Shown piece by piece: positions 38,366-47,232 of a DNA stretch of 64,000 nucleotides. The stretch's first letter is position 1. The number at the start of each line of letters is the position of its first letter. The stretch spans positions 1 to 64,000 of the forward strand of contig DATFRC010000021.1 in NCBI GenBank assembly GCA_035263725.1, given 5' to 3'. The stretch is from DASXRA01 sp035263725 (GTDB taxonomy: Bacteria > Actinomycetota > Actinomycetes > Mycobacteriales > Jatrophihabitantaceae). The notes beneath the pieces are model-generated. The model was given only the letters and a program-made list of their open reading frames with translations. It ran no database searches and was not told where the DNA came from. Position numbers and translations under genes: made by a program.

Positions 38366-41142
38366 ATGTTGTTCTGGGAGAGCCGTCGGGTGAGTTCGGC
38401 ACGGCGGTGGATACCGAGTTTGCGGTAGATCGTGGCCAGGTGCGTCTCGATGGTGCGCACGCTGACGAAAAGAGCCGTCGCCGCGTCGCGGTTGCTGGCG
38501 CCTTGGGCGATGAGCTCGGCCACGCGCTGCTCGGTGGTAGTGAGCGCGTTGCTCGATCGCGTGCCGGCTGTACGTGGTAGTTCGCGTTCGACTTCGGCCA
38601 GCAGCGGGCGGTGAGCGACGTCTGTCGCAAGATCGCGGGCTCGGGTGAGGGCGGTGCGGGCGTGCTTGCGGGCTCTGCGGCGCCTTTCGATACGACCGAG
38701 CACGAGCAGGCTGCGCGCTGCTTCGAGGCGCAGAGGTGAGGCTTCGTGCGCGGCGACGGCGGACCGGGCGAGGCCGGCCGCGGCATCGAGGTCGCCCAGG
38801 TGCGCGGCGATCAGGGCGTCGATGCGCTCGGCGTCACCGATGAGGGCCGTGCGCTCGAGTCGGGTGCCGATCTCTCGCAGAGTCGAGGAGATTCGGGCCG
38901 CGTCGGCGGCTCGATCGGTGTCGACGTAGGCCTCGGCGAGCAACGCGTCAAGTCGGCTGCGAACGCCTGGGTCCTTCCACCCGTTTTCGTCCGCCCAACG
39001 GGCGGCACGCTCCAGGTGGACCACTGTCGCGGCGGGATCATTTTCCCAAGCGCTGACTTTGCCGCGGAGCACGGCAGCGATGAATCCTTCGACAGGGGTG
39101 TGCGCCTCGTCGACGAGCTGGGTGTCGACGATGTGTCGTGCCTCGGTCAGCTTGCCGTCGGCAATGAGCTGCTCGCAGGTGGGTTCTAGCCGCCATGCAG
39201 ACGCGGGCCAGTGATGCCAGGCGGCGATGGCGTCGGCGGCATCGAGCGCGACTCGAGCCGAGGTGTAGTCGCCTGCGAGTTGCTCGGTTGCCGCCAGGTA
39301 GGCCAGGAATGTGGCCTGGGCGTAGTCGTCGCCGGACTCGGCGGCCTGTCCGATGGACTTCGTCACCGCGGCGCGGGCCGTCTCCAGGTCATCGACGTAG
39401 CGCGACCACAGTCCGCGTTGCAGGTTCGCCGTGTCGTATTGGCGGGTCACCGCAATACTGCTCTCAAGGCGGCCGGCTTGGTCGAGCAGGTCAGTGTCGA
39501 GGCCCTCAGCGGCAGCCGCCTTTGCTGCGACCAGGTTCAGTAGGGCGCGGTGCAGGGCCGGCTCGGCAGCGGTGCCGGCGGCTTGGGCGCAACCGATCGC
39601 CTCGACTGCGAGCGCGTGCCGCTTGCCGGGGATGCCGTAGGCGACGTCCGCGGCAAGCGCGAGGACCAGTGCGCGGCGCCGCCGATCGAAACCGGCAGTC
39701 TGCAAGGCGTTGGCGATGATCGTCGTTGCCGCAGTGGTCCCGTGCACGACGTCGGTCATGTCGAGTAGGAGCGGCAGCGCGCGCTCCAGGTCGGGTGTGG
39801 CGAGGCCGTCGAGATCGAGCGTCCCGAGATGAGCCACGGAGTCGGCGACATTGCCTGCGAGGAACAGCAGCTCGCCGGCACGGATCCGGCGCGCGATCAG
39901 GTGCGGCCCGTCGGTAGTGGGCGTGAACGACACGGCCTGCGTTGCGAAGTGTCCCGCGACGGCGTTGGCGGCCCGGTTGTGCGCCGCCTCGGCGGCGGCG
40001 TCGAGAGCCTCGGCCACGGCGGGGTCTGGTCCGGCGCCGGCGGCCAATGCCAGGAATCGTGCGTGCCGCTCGGGGTTGATCGACTCCGCTGCGAGGTGCT
40101 CGTAGAGATTGCGGCGGCGACCCGGGGGCAACGCCTCGAGTGCCGCTGCACCGATCAGCGGGTGCGCCGGGACGAGTCGCCCGCCGGTCTCGACGACGGC
40201 GCCGGCAAGTGCCGCGGAGTCAAGCGCCGTGACGGGATCAGGCAGGACGCGAAGCTCCTTCAACGAATCGGATACGCGCACATGGCCGGCGGCCGCCACC
40301 ACGGCCAGGGCATACACGGCATCCGCTCCGAGCAGGTGCGTAAGCCGTCGGCTGAGCCCTTGGGCCGTCGGCGTCAGCGGCGAGCCGGGCGATTCGAGAC
40401 TCGCCGCCGAGATCTCCTTGGCCCAGAAGGGATTTCCTCTCGACTGGTCAGCCACAAGACGGGCCTGGGCCAGATTCACGTCCGCGGGCAGCAGGGTTCG
40501 TATCTGGCGAACGTTCAGCGGCGCGAGGTCGATGCGTTCCGAGGTCGCGACTGCGTCGAGCAGATCGTGCCAGTGCCGTGGCGGCGGCGGCACGCCCACC
40601 GTCAAGGGATCGGCGGGAGCGGCGGCGCGGGCAGCGAGCAGCACGGACACGGTCTCGGCTGTGAGTCGCCGTAATGCGAATACGAGCGCGTCCAAGCTCG
40701 CGTCGTCCAGCCACTGCACGTCGTCGATGCCGATCATGATGGGCCGGTCGGCGAGGGCGGCCCGCAGCACCGAGAGGACGGCCTGGCCGATGGCGTGTGC
40801 GGTCGGTGGTATCTCGCCGGCGGGTCGCAGGAGCAGGGCCACCTCGAGCGCATCTCGTTGCGGAGCCGGGACAGCATCCGTCACCGTCGGCAGGATGTCG
40901 CCGAGCAGGTCGGACAGTCCCGCGAACGACAGCTGGGCCTCAGCCGGCGAGGGCTCGCTGCGCAGAACCCGATAACCGGCGCCTACGGCTGCGTCGACCG
41001 CCGCGCGCCACAGGGTTGACTTACCGGCGCCCGCCTCGCCGGCGATGGCGAGCCCACAAGGTCGCGTGGGCGGATGTACCGCGAACTGCTTGATGCGACG
41101 CCAATCGCCCGTGCGCACCATGCTGGCAGGGCCTGCAGCCAC
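38362..41142 (-). CDS. LAL-type LuxR regulator with ATPase domain
   Basis: This is a 926-residue regulator of the large ATP-binding LuxR (MalT-like) kind. The N-terminal STAND-type ATPase has Walker A GEAGAGKST and Walker B IMIGIDDVQWLDD. The long middle is a helical repeat region. The C-terminal helix-turn-helix is LTTTEQRVAELIAQGASNRD followed by AATALFVSVRTIETHLATIY. It is convergent with phaZ (stops overlap by 4 bases), so it is not in the operon but could regulate it. A small-molecule inducer is usual for the family. Confidence 0.92.
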   Translation of the reverse strand: MAAGPASMVRTGDWRRIKQFAVHPPTRPCGLAIAGEAGAGKSTLWRAAVDAAVGAGYRVLRSEPSPAEAQLSFAGLSDLLGDILPTVTDAVPAPQRDALEVALLLRPAGEIPPTAHAIGQAVLSVLRAALADRPIMIGIDDVQWLDDASLDALVFALRRLTAETVSVLLAARAAAPADPLTVGVPPPPRHWHDLLDAVATSERIDLAPLNVRQIRTLLPADVNLAQARLVADQSRGNPFWAKEISAASLESPGSPLTPTAQGLSRRLTHLLGADAVYALAVVAAAGHVRVSDSLKELRVLPDPVTALDSAALAGAVVETGGRLVPAHPLIGAAALEALPPGRRRNLYEHLAAESINPERHARFLALAAGAGPDPAVAEALDAAAEAAHNRAANAVAGHFATQAVSFTPTTDGPHLIARRIRAGELLFLAGNVADSVAHLGTLDLDGLATPDLERALPLLLDMTDVVHGTTAATTIIANALQTAGFDRRRRALVLALAADVAYGIPGKRHALAVEAIGCAQAAGTAAEPALHRALLNLVAAKAAAAEGLDTDLLDQAGRLESSIAVTRQYDTANLQRGLWSRYVDDLETARAAVTKSIGQAAESGDDYAQATFLAYLAATEQLAGDYTSARVALDAADAIAAWHHWPASAWRLEPTCEQLIADGKLTEARHIVDTQLVDEAHTPVEGFIAAVLRGKVSAWENDPAATVVHLERAARWADENGWKDPGVRSRLDALLAEAYVDTDRAADAARISSTLREIGTRLERTALIGDAERIDALIAAHLGDLDAAAGLARSAVAAHEASPLRLEAARSLLVLGRIERRRRARKHARTALTRARDLATDVAHRPLLAEVERELPRTAGTRSSNALTTTEQRVAELIAQGASNRDAATALFVSVRTIETHLATIYRKLGIHRRAELTRRLSQNNI

Positions 41143-41348
41143 GATTCCATCCCATCACACCCGCGCCCACCGTTGGGCCGCCCGCATCCAGTCAATATGG
41201 TGGATACAACGCCGCGCGCCCCGGATACCGGCCATGCCGAACTTGCGTAGTTCTACGGATACCGGCCAGGCGCGTGGGCGAGGTACGGGCACTTGTTCCG
41301 TAGCCGCTTCCGATTCGCGGCCGACGCAGCGTGCCTAGCGTCAGTTGC

Positions 41349-41522
41349 GTGACCTCGACGTCGTCCCGCACCGCAGACCAGCTCGAGCTGAGCCCGTCCC
41401 GACACGCGCACAGCGACGCGTGCTGGTGGCATCTCGGCGATGCGATGTGGATCTGCGCCGCGACGTCGCAGGTCACGTCCTGGCCCATTCTCTCCAGGCA
41501 CGCCGATGTTTCCCGCTCTTAG
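41349..41522 (+). CDS. possible 57-residue protein upstream of the TDT transporter
   Basis: A GTG at 41349 follows a TAGCGT -10 element (41336-41341) by 7 bases, the leaderless pattern seen elsewhere in the window. The frame encodes 57 residues starting VTSTSSRTADQLELSPSRHA with HSDACWWHLGDAMWIC in the middle, unusually rich in Trp, His and Cys. It overlaps the next gene by 17 bases, which would couple the two. No family is recognised. It may be a small regulatory or metal-binding peptide, or a chance frame. Confidence 0.4.
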   Translation: MTSTSSRTADQLELSPSRHAHSDACWWHLGDAMWICAATSQVTSWPILSRHADVSRS

Positions 41523-42531
41523 TTCAAGCGCGCGAGTCATTTCGCCGCCTGGACCTCCACGTCGCATCACCCCGAACCTGTTCGGCATCAGCTTCGGCCT
41601 CGCCGGCCTCGCGCAAGCATGGACCGAAGCCGGCCGGCTCTCGCCGACGCCGACCGCGGTCGCAGATGCGTTCTGGCTGATTGCCGGCGCCGCGTGGCTG
41701 ATAACCCTCGCGCTGTACCTGCGTTCGATCTTTACGGACGGACGCACGCGCACCGAGCTAGCCGACCCCACCTTCGGGCCTTTCGTAGCGGTTCCCGCGA
41801 TCGTCGGGATGCTGCTCGCCGGCGGGTTGGAACCCGTTGCGCGCGGCTCGGCAGTAGTGCTGTACACCGCATCGCTTACGGCGACGCTGGTGCTGGCGGG
41901 TCGCCTGCTCGCGATCTGGATACTCGACGGCACACCGTCGACGAAGTGGCACCCCGGGTACTACCTTCCGTCGGTCGGGGCACCACTGGTCGCATCAGCC
42001 GAAGCCGCCACCCTCGGCTATCGCAGTCTCGCCGTGGTCCTGTTCGGATTCGGGGTCATCAGCTGGATCCTCATCGGGGCCGTGCTGCTCGCACAGCTCG
42101 TCGGGGGCCAACAACTGCCGAGGCCGCTCATTCCCACCATGGCGATCTTGATCGCACCACCCCTTGTCGCGGGCAACGCCTGGTTCGCGATAGACGGCGG
42201 CCGAGTGGACCGCATCGCACTCGCCTTGGCGGGCTATGCGGTGCTCATGGCAATTGTCCAGCTCGGCCTTGTCCCGCTGTACCGTACTGTGCCGTTCGGG
42301 CCCGGCTGGTGGTCCTACTCATTCCCAGCCGCCGCCTTGATCGCCAATGCCATCGCGTGGCTCGCCGCCGAACACGCCCAGCACCAGGATGCGTGGATCT
42401 ACCTATTGTTGGCCGTCCTCACCGCATTCATCGGCTACCTCGCGGCGCGCACCGCTGTCGCGCTTGGCCACCGTAGCTTGCTGCCCAGCCCGGACCTCAG
42501 CACCACCGCGACCGGCCCCCCTGCCGCTTAG
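41506..42531 (+). CDS. TDT/SLAC1-family transporter (TehA-like)
   Basis: This is a 341-residue membrane protein with ten predicted segments and the fold order of the tellurite-resistance/dicarboxylate transporter family. Marks are NLFGISFGLAGLAQAW in the first segment, GPFVAVPAIVGMLLAGGL in the third and LPRPLIPTMAILIAPPLVAG later. Relatives are anion channels or C4-acid and sulfite exporters. The ATG at 41506 is preferred, because upstream sequence in this frame is Arg-rich and unlike a transporter. It is convergent with the AhpD-like gene (stops overlap by 4 bases). Confidence 0.85.
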   Translation: MFPALSSSARVISPPGPPRRITPNLFGISFGLAGLAQAWTEAGRLSPTPTAVADAFWLIAGAAWLITLALYLRSIFTDGRTRTELADPTFGPFVAVPAIVGMLLAGGLEPVARGSAVVLYTASLTATLVLAGRLLAIWILDGTPSTKWHPGYYLPSVGAPLVASAEAATLGYRSLAVVLFGFGVISWILIGAVLLAQLVGGQQLPRPLIPTMAILIAPPLVAGNAWFAIDGGRVDRIALALAGYAVLMAIVQLGLVPLYRTVPFGPGWWSYSFPAAALIANAIAWLAAEHAQHQDAWIYLLLAVLTAFIGYLAARTAVALGHRSLLPSPDLSTTATGPPAA

Positions 42532-43013
42532 CTCGCGAAGCTGTCGAACATGCCGGGTTCGTAGGAGCCGCCCTGCTGGTGCACGATCACGGCGAGCCGG
42601 TTCGCCGCGTTGATAAGGGCGACCACTGAGACCAGCGCGACGATCTGGTCGTCGTCGTAGTGCTTGCGTACCTGCGCCCAGGTCTCGTCGGACACGCCGA
42701 GGTTGGCGTCGGCAAGCCGGGTACCCTCCTCGGCCAGCGCCAGCGCCGCTTGCTCGGCCTCGGTGAACACGGTGGACTCGCGCCAGGCGGCGACCAGGTT
42801 GATCCGGACCGGAGTCTCGCCGGCGGCGGCCGCCTCCTTGGTGTGCAAGTCGACGCACCAACCGCATCCGTTGATCTGGCTGGCACGCAGCGACACCAGC
42901 TCCTGCGTGGACTTCGGCAACCTCGAATGGTGGATCACCAGGCTGGCGTTGGCGAACCGCTTTGCGAATTTGGCGCCGATCTCGTTGGCCATCATGTCGA
43001 TCCTGGGCTCCAT
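42528..43013 (-). CDS. carboxymuconolactone decarboxylase/AhpD-like protein, ECF41 partner
   Basis: This is a 161-residue all-helical protein with the redox motif CGWCVDLHTKEA (C-x2-C and the downstream His) of AhpD-like peroxidase-linked proteins. Proteins of this type are the standard genetic partner of ECF41 sigma factors. It is divergent from such a sigma gene, and a matching TGTCACA-N16-CATC promoter points at it. The ATG at 43013 has GAGGA upstream and is preferred to an in-frame start 27 bases earlier. The true substrate is not known for this branch. Confidence 0.9.
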   Translation of the reverse strand: MEPRIDMMANEIGAKFAKRFANASLVIHHSRLPKSTQELVSLRASQINGCGWCVDLHTKEAAAAGETPVRINLVAAWRESTVFTEAEQAALALAEEGTRLADANLGVSDETWAQVRKHYDDDQIVALVSVVALINAANRLAVIVHQQGGSYEPGMFDSFAS

Positions 43014-43052
43014 GACTGCGTCCTCACTCTTGATGTGCAATGACAGACACGA

Positions 43053-43079
43053 GATGCCGGCGATCCCGTCGTTGTGACA
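43053..43079 (-). promoter_or_regulatory. ECF41-type promoter for the AhpD-like gene
   Basis: On the reverse strand, TGTCACA (43079 to 43073) is followed after 16 bases by CATC (43056 to 43053), one base from the ECF41 consensus TGTCACA-N16-CGTC. The predicted start is about 30 bases before the ATG at 43013. Confidence 0.65.
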
Positions 43080-43116
43080 GCGCCGGCTGCGTCACGTGAG
43101 TCGTGCCGGTCGGTGA

Positions 43117-43143
43117 TGTCACAAGACGGCCGGTCCCGGCGTC
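43117..43143 (+). promoter_or_regulatory. ECF41-type promoter for the sigma gene itself
   Basis: TGTCACA at 43117-43123, then 16 bases, then CGTC at 43140-43143: a perfect match to the ECF41 promoter consensus. It lies 37 bases before the sigma ATG, so the sigma factor should activate its own gene. Confidence 0.8.
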
Positions 43144-43180
43144 TCATGGGTGGCACAGCCGAGATTGGAGAGGAGCCCAT

Positions 43181-44086
43181 ATGGCTAACCGGCCGGACGC
43201 TGCCACCGAGGCGTTCCTGGCGCACCGCAACCTACTGTTCACCATCGCCTACGAGATGCTCGGCTCGGCCGCCGACGCAGAGGATGTGCTGCAGGAGACC
43301 TGGCTGCGGTGGGCCGGCGTCGACCTCGACATCGTTGAGAATCAGCGGGCTTATCTCGTCCGGATCGCCACCCGCCAGGCGCTCGGCCGGCTGCGGACGC
43401 TCGGCCGCCGCAAAGAGTCCTACGTCGGTCCCTGGCTGCCCGAGCCGTTGCTCACCGCGCCCGATGTAGCCGAGGACATCGAGCTGGCGGAAAACGTCTC
43501 GATGGCGATGCTGCTGGTGCTGGAGACACTGACGCCGACCGAGCGGGCGGTGTTCGTGCTGCGCGAGGTGTTCGACGTCGAGTACGACGAGATCGCCGAA
43601 GCCATCGACAAGACGCCGGCGGCGGTCCGGCAGATTGCGCACCGGGCGCGGGCACACGTCGCTGCGCGCCGACCGCGCGGGGTCGCGTCTGCGGCCGAGA
43701 CCCGAGACGCGCTCGAGGCGTTCCAACAGGCGGCGCAAACCGGCGATTTGCAGCACCTGCTCGACATCCTCGCACCGGACGTCGTCTTCCTGGGTGACGG
43801 TGGCGGAGTCAAGCAGGCTGTTCCGCGGCCCATCGTGGGCTCCGAGAAGGTGGGCCGCATCCTGCGTGCCGGACTGGCCAACCTCGCCGCCGCGTCGCTT
43901 CAGCCCGCACAGGTCAATGGCTATCCGGCACTGATACTCCGGTTCGACGGCGAGGTCGACACGGTCCTGGCGCTGCGTATCGACGACGGGCTCATCACCG
44001 GGATCTACGCCGTGCGCAACCCCGAGAAGCTGTCGCATATGGCGCAGGAGACCGCCCTGATCCGGATCACGCGTCTCGGCGACTGA
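43181..44086 (+). CDS. ECF41-family (SigJ-like) sigma factor
   Basis: This is a 301-residue ECF sigma factor with region 2 (LLFTIAYEMLGSAADAEDVL), region 4 (LTPTERAVFVLREVFDVEYD, then EIAEAIDKTPAAVRQIAHRA) and a C-terminal SnoaL-like extension of about 110 residues. In ECF41 this extension replaces a separate anti-sigma factor, and it inhibits or tunes activity by contacting the core. The ATG at 43181 has GGAGAGGAG 6 bases upstream. It is divergent from the AhpD-like partner and has a self-directed promoter. The 3' end overlaps the convergent ABC permease by 20 bases. Confidence 0.92.
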   Translation: MANRPDAATEAFLAHRNLLFTIAYEMLGSAADAEDVLQETWLRWAGVDLDIVENQRAYLVRIATRQALGRLRTLGRRKESYVGPWLPEPLLTAPDVAEDIELAENVSMAMLLVLETLTPTERAVFVLREVFDVEYDEIAEAIDKTPAAVRQIAHRARAHVAARRPRGVASAAETRDALEAFQQAAQTGDLQHLLDILAPDVVFLGDGGGVKQAVPRPIVGSEKVGRILRAGLANLAAASLQPAQVNGYPALILRFDGEVDTVLALRIDDGLITGIYAVRNPEKLSHMAQETALIRITRLGD

Positions 44087-44906
44087 TGACGTACGCGCCG
44101 GCGGCGAGGAACACGATGGGGTAGGCGATGAGCACAACCCAGCACCATCCCGGCGTGAGCAGTTTGGAGCTCGGGTCGCTCGACGTGAGCTGGGAGATCA
44201 GGTTCCCAGGAAGGAACTTGCCGATGTCGGACCGCCACGGCGACGGCAGGGCGCCGACGACCTGCGGCAGCAGGAAGAGCAGACCGATTGCAGAGGCTAT
44301 GGCTCCCGCGGTGGAACGCAGCAGTGCCCCGAGGCCCAGTCCGATGATTCCGGCGACGAATAGGTAGCAGCCGGCGGCGAGCACAGCACGCAACGCGCCG
44401 GGGTCGCTGATCGAAATGCCGAGATGCTTGCCGGAAAGGATCGCCTGCCCCAGCCAGAAGCAGCCGAACGACAGCACCTCGCCGATGACGAGCGCTACTG
44501 CACCGAACACGGCTGCCTTCGCCATGAGTACCGCGCGCCGCCTCGGCGCGGCAGAGAACGTCGTGCGGATCAGGCCGCTGGAGTATTCGGAGCTGATGAC
44601 GAGCACGCCGAGCGACGTTATGGCCAGTTGGGCGAATCCGAACCCGTTGAAGACGACGCCGAGCGGGTCGAAGGAGGCCTTTTCCGATGCAGGGAGGGTG
44701 TCCCAGCTCGTGACGAAGTGACGCGCGATCAGGACGTCGAGCACGATCACGGCGACGATGCTGATCAGCATGGCCCAGTAGGTCGAGCGCACGGAGCGGA
44801 TCTTGATCCACTCCGATGCGAGCAGTGCGCCCGCGCGCTTCGCGAGCGTCGGCGGGGTCGATGGCTGGGAGACGGCGCGCATCGGTTCGGCGGTTATGGT
44901 CGTCAT
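44067..44906 (-). CDS. ABC-2 type permease
   Basis: This is a 279-residue integral membrane protein with six segments. The first is preceded by LLASEWIKIRSVRSTYWAML, a very common ABC-2 permease start, and ISSEYSSGLIRTTFSAAPRR is the usual loop after the second. The ATG at 44906 lies directly after the ATPase stop; an in-frame start 51 bases earlier would overlap that gene. With the ATPase it forms an exporter of unknown substrate, often linked to antibiotic or lantibiotic resistance. Confidence 0.9.
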   Translation of the reverse strand: MTTITAEPMRAVSQPSTPPTLAKRAGALLASEWIKIRSVRSTYWAMLISIVAVIVLDVLIARHFVTSWDTLPASEKASFDPLGVVFNGFGFAQLAITSLGVLVISSEYSSGLIRTTFSAAPRRRAVLMAKAAVFGAVALVIGEVLSFGCFWLGQAILSGKHLGISISDPGALRAVLAAGCYLFVAGIIGLGLGALLRSTAGAIASAIGLLFLLPQVVGALPSPWRSDIGKFLPGNLISQLTSSDPSSKLLTPGWCWVVLIAYPIVFLAAGAYVISRRDA

Positions 44907-44907
44907 G

Positions 44908-45837
44908 TCAGTCCTCGCTGGTTGTCGGGGTGTGGGCGGCCGCGCGGAATTCGACACGATCCGCGGTGAGGGTCATGAAGGCCTCTTCGAGTGACGCGTG
45001 CTCTGTGTGCAGGTCGTAGATCGGGATGTTGTGGCCCGCCGCCAGGTCGCCGACGACCTCGGCTGATACGCCGGTGACGACGATCTGCGCATCCGGCCCG
45101 GGTTCCACCGCGGCGCCGTCTGCGAGGAGCAGCCGGGCCAGTTCGCCGCTACTGGACGAGCGCACGAGCAGCCGCGATGTACCGGCGGAGGAGACGAAGT
45201 CGGTGACGCTGGTGTCGGCGATCAGCCGCCCGCGGCCGATGATCAGCAGATGGTCAGCAGTCAAAGCCATCTCGCTCATGAGGTGGCTGGACACGAGCAC
45301 GGTTCGGCCCTCGCCGGCGAGCCGACGGAACAGTTCGCGAATCCAGCGGATCCCCTCTGGGTCGAGGCCGTTGACCGGCTCGTCGAACATGAGGATTCCG
45401 GGATCGCCGAGCAGCGCCGCGGCGATGCCGAGTCGCTGCTTCATGCCGAGGGAGAACCCGCGCACGCGTTTGTGCGCAACGCTCGACAACCCCACTTCGG
45501 CGAGCACGCCGCGCACCCGCGACGGCCCGATGCCGCTGCTGCGGGCCAGTGCGCTCAGGTGCGCGTGCGCGGTCCGCCCGCCGTGCAAGGCGTTGGCGTC
45601 GAGCAGGGCGCCGACCCGATGCAGCGGCCAGATCAGGTCGGCGAACCGGTGACCGTCGACGGTGACCGAGCCCTTGGTGGGCGCGTCCAGCCCTAGGATC
45701 ATCCGCATCGTCGTAGACTTGCCGGCGCCGTTAGGGCCGAGGAAACCGGTCACGTGTCCGGGGCGGACAGCAAAGGTCAGGTCATCAACGGCCATGGTGC
45801 CGCCATATCGCTTCGTGAGGGCGGTTGCCTCTATCAT
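44908..45837 (-). CDS. ABC transporter ATP-binding protein
   Basis: This is a 309-residue ATPase of the DrrA/BcrA-like group. Walker A is LGPNGAGKSTTMRMI, the signature is GFSLGMKQRLGIAAALLG and Walker B is ILMFDEPVNGLDP. The C-terminal domain of about 90 residues is typical of drug-export ATPases. The ATG at 45837 has GAGGAG upstream; the longer frame to 45903 runs into the promoter. It is divergent from the two-component genes, which are the likely regulators of this exporter. Confidence 0.93.
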   Translation of the reverse strand: MIEATALTKRYGGTMAVDDLTFAVRPGHVTGFLGPNGAGKSTTMRMILGLDAPTKGSVTVDGHRFADLIWPLHRVGALLDANALHGGRTAHAHLSALARSSGIGPSRVRGVLAEVGLSSVAHKRVRGFSLGMKQRLGIAAALLGDPGILMFDEPVNGLDPEGIRWIRELFRRLAGEGRTVLVSSHLMSEMALTADHLLIIGRGRLIADTSVTDFVSSAGTSRLLVRSSSSGELARLLLADGAAVEPGPDAQIVVTGVSAEVVGDLAAGHNIPIYDLHTEHASLEEAFMTLTADRVEFRAAAHTPTTSED

Positions 45838-46002
45838 GCTGCTCACTCCTCGCAGGGGATGTCGTAGTGCCTCCACGGTCCCGGCCCGGCGGCCCGGCCA
45901 CATCGGAGGCCAGGTTCAACTTGCGGCTACCCCTGAGCTCGGACGGCGGCGGTGCCGTCCGACCCGGGTATGACTCGCGGGCTACCGCCCTGAGCCGACG
46001 CC

Positions 46003-47232
46003 ATGAGGCCGCCGGCGCAGTACCGTCCGGATGTGCGCACGCAGCGCCTCCCTGCAGGTGGGCAGCGTCTGCTGATTGCAGTGGACGTTGTGCTGGGCTT
46101 TGCCGTCGTCGTGCTGTATGCGAACGCGGTCCACTTCAACGCCGTCGGCGCGTCGAAGCCCGCTGGCGTGGGCTACGCGCTCGCCGTCCTTGCCGGATTC
46201 GCTGTGGCGGCCCGCCGCCGATGGCCGCTCGGCATGCTCGCACTGGCGACGGCCGCATGCGCGACCCTATTCGGTCTGGGGTTCTCCAAGGATCCGTTGA
46301 TTGCCGTCGCGCTCGTGCTCTACACCGTCGCTGTCGTCGAGCCGGTTCGCATATCGCTGCCCGCGCTCGCCGGCATCAGCGTGGTCATTTCCGCGGTCCT
46401 CATCGCCAGGGCCCCGGTCTACGGCGAAGGGCGCTTCACCGGCATCACGCCAGTGCGCGTGCTCGCAACAGTGAGCGTGCAGGCCGCGGCATGGGCGATC
46501 GGCGTGGCGGTGCGTCGGCAACGCGCGTACGCCGAGGCGCTGCGGGAGCGTGCTCAGCGCGAGGTCGAGGCGCAACGCGACCTGGCGTGGCGAGCCGTCA
46601 CCGAGGAGCGGCTACGCATCGCCCGCGACCTGCACGACGTGGTCGCGCACAGTATGAGCGTCATCGCGGTACAGGCCGGCGTCGGGCATCATCTGATGAC
46701 CGAGCAGCCGGATAAAGCCCGCGCCGCACTCGCGGTGATCGAGACGACCACTCGTGATGTCCTGCGTGAGATGCGCTTGCTGCTCGGCGTGCTGCGTGAG
46801 GGTCCGCTCGACGCTGACCCGGCGAGGCTCGCGCCCACCCCGGTGCTTGCGGATCTCGACGATCTCGTCGCGCGTACCACCAGCGCCGGGGTGCGCGTCG
46901 ATTTGCGCATCACCGGCCAGGCCCGCCGCCTGCCGGACGGTATCGAAGCCGCCGCGTATCGAATCGTCCAAGAGGCGCTGACTAACGTCGTCAAGCACGC
47001 GAAGGCGGATCGAAGCCGGCTGTGGGTCGACTACCGTCCTGACGCGCTCGCTGTCGAGGTGACCGATGATGGACCGGGTCTGGGCGCCGCCCAACCGGTC
47101 GAGGGTCACGGCATCATCGGAATGCGGGAACGCACGACCATGTACGGCGGGGCATTCGAGGCCGGGCCGCTGCCGATCCGTGGGTTTCGCGTCGCGGTCT
47201 GCCTGCCGATCCCGCAGGAGCCGGCGGCGTGA
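46003..47232 (+). CDS. NarL-type sensor histidine kinase
   Basis: This is a 409-residue membrane kinase. The first 170 residues carry four or five membrane segments, followed by a short coiled coil. HisKA_3 dimerisation shows RIARDLHDVVAHSMSVIAVQ with the phospho-His in LHDVVAH, and the HATPase_c part has the N-box RIVQEALTNVVKHAKAD and the G-box VTDDGPGLG. The sensor part is intramembrane, typical of kinases that detect cell-envelope stress or peptides. It precedes its response regulator with a GTGA overlap. A start at 46033 (GTG) is possible. Confidence 0.92.
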   Translation: MRPPAQYRPDVRTQRLPAGGQRLLIAVDVVLGFAVVVLYANAVHFNAVGASKPAGVGYALAVLAGFAVAARRRWPLGMLALATAACATLFGLGFSKDPLIAVALVLYTVAVVEPVRISLPALAGISVVISAVLIARAPVYGEGRFTGITPVRVLATVSVQAAAWAIGVAVRRQRAYAEALRERAQREVEAQRDLAWRAVTEERLRIARDLHDVVAHSMSVIAVQAGVGHHLMTEQPDKARAALAVIETTTRDVLREMRLLLGVLREGPLDADPARLAPTPVLADLDDLVARTTSAGVRVDLRITGQARRLPDGIEAAAYRIVQEALTNVVKHAKADRSRLWVDYRPDALAVEVTDDGPGLGAAQPVEGHGIIGMRERTTMYGGAFEAGPLPIRGFRVAVCLPIPQEPAA

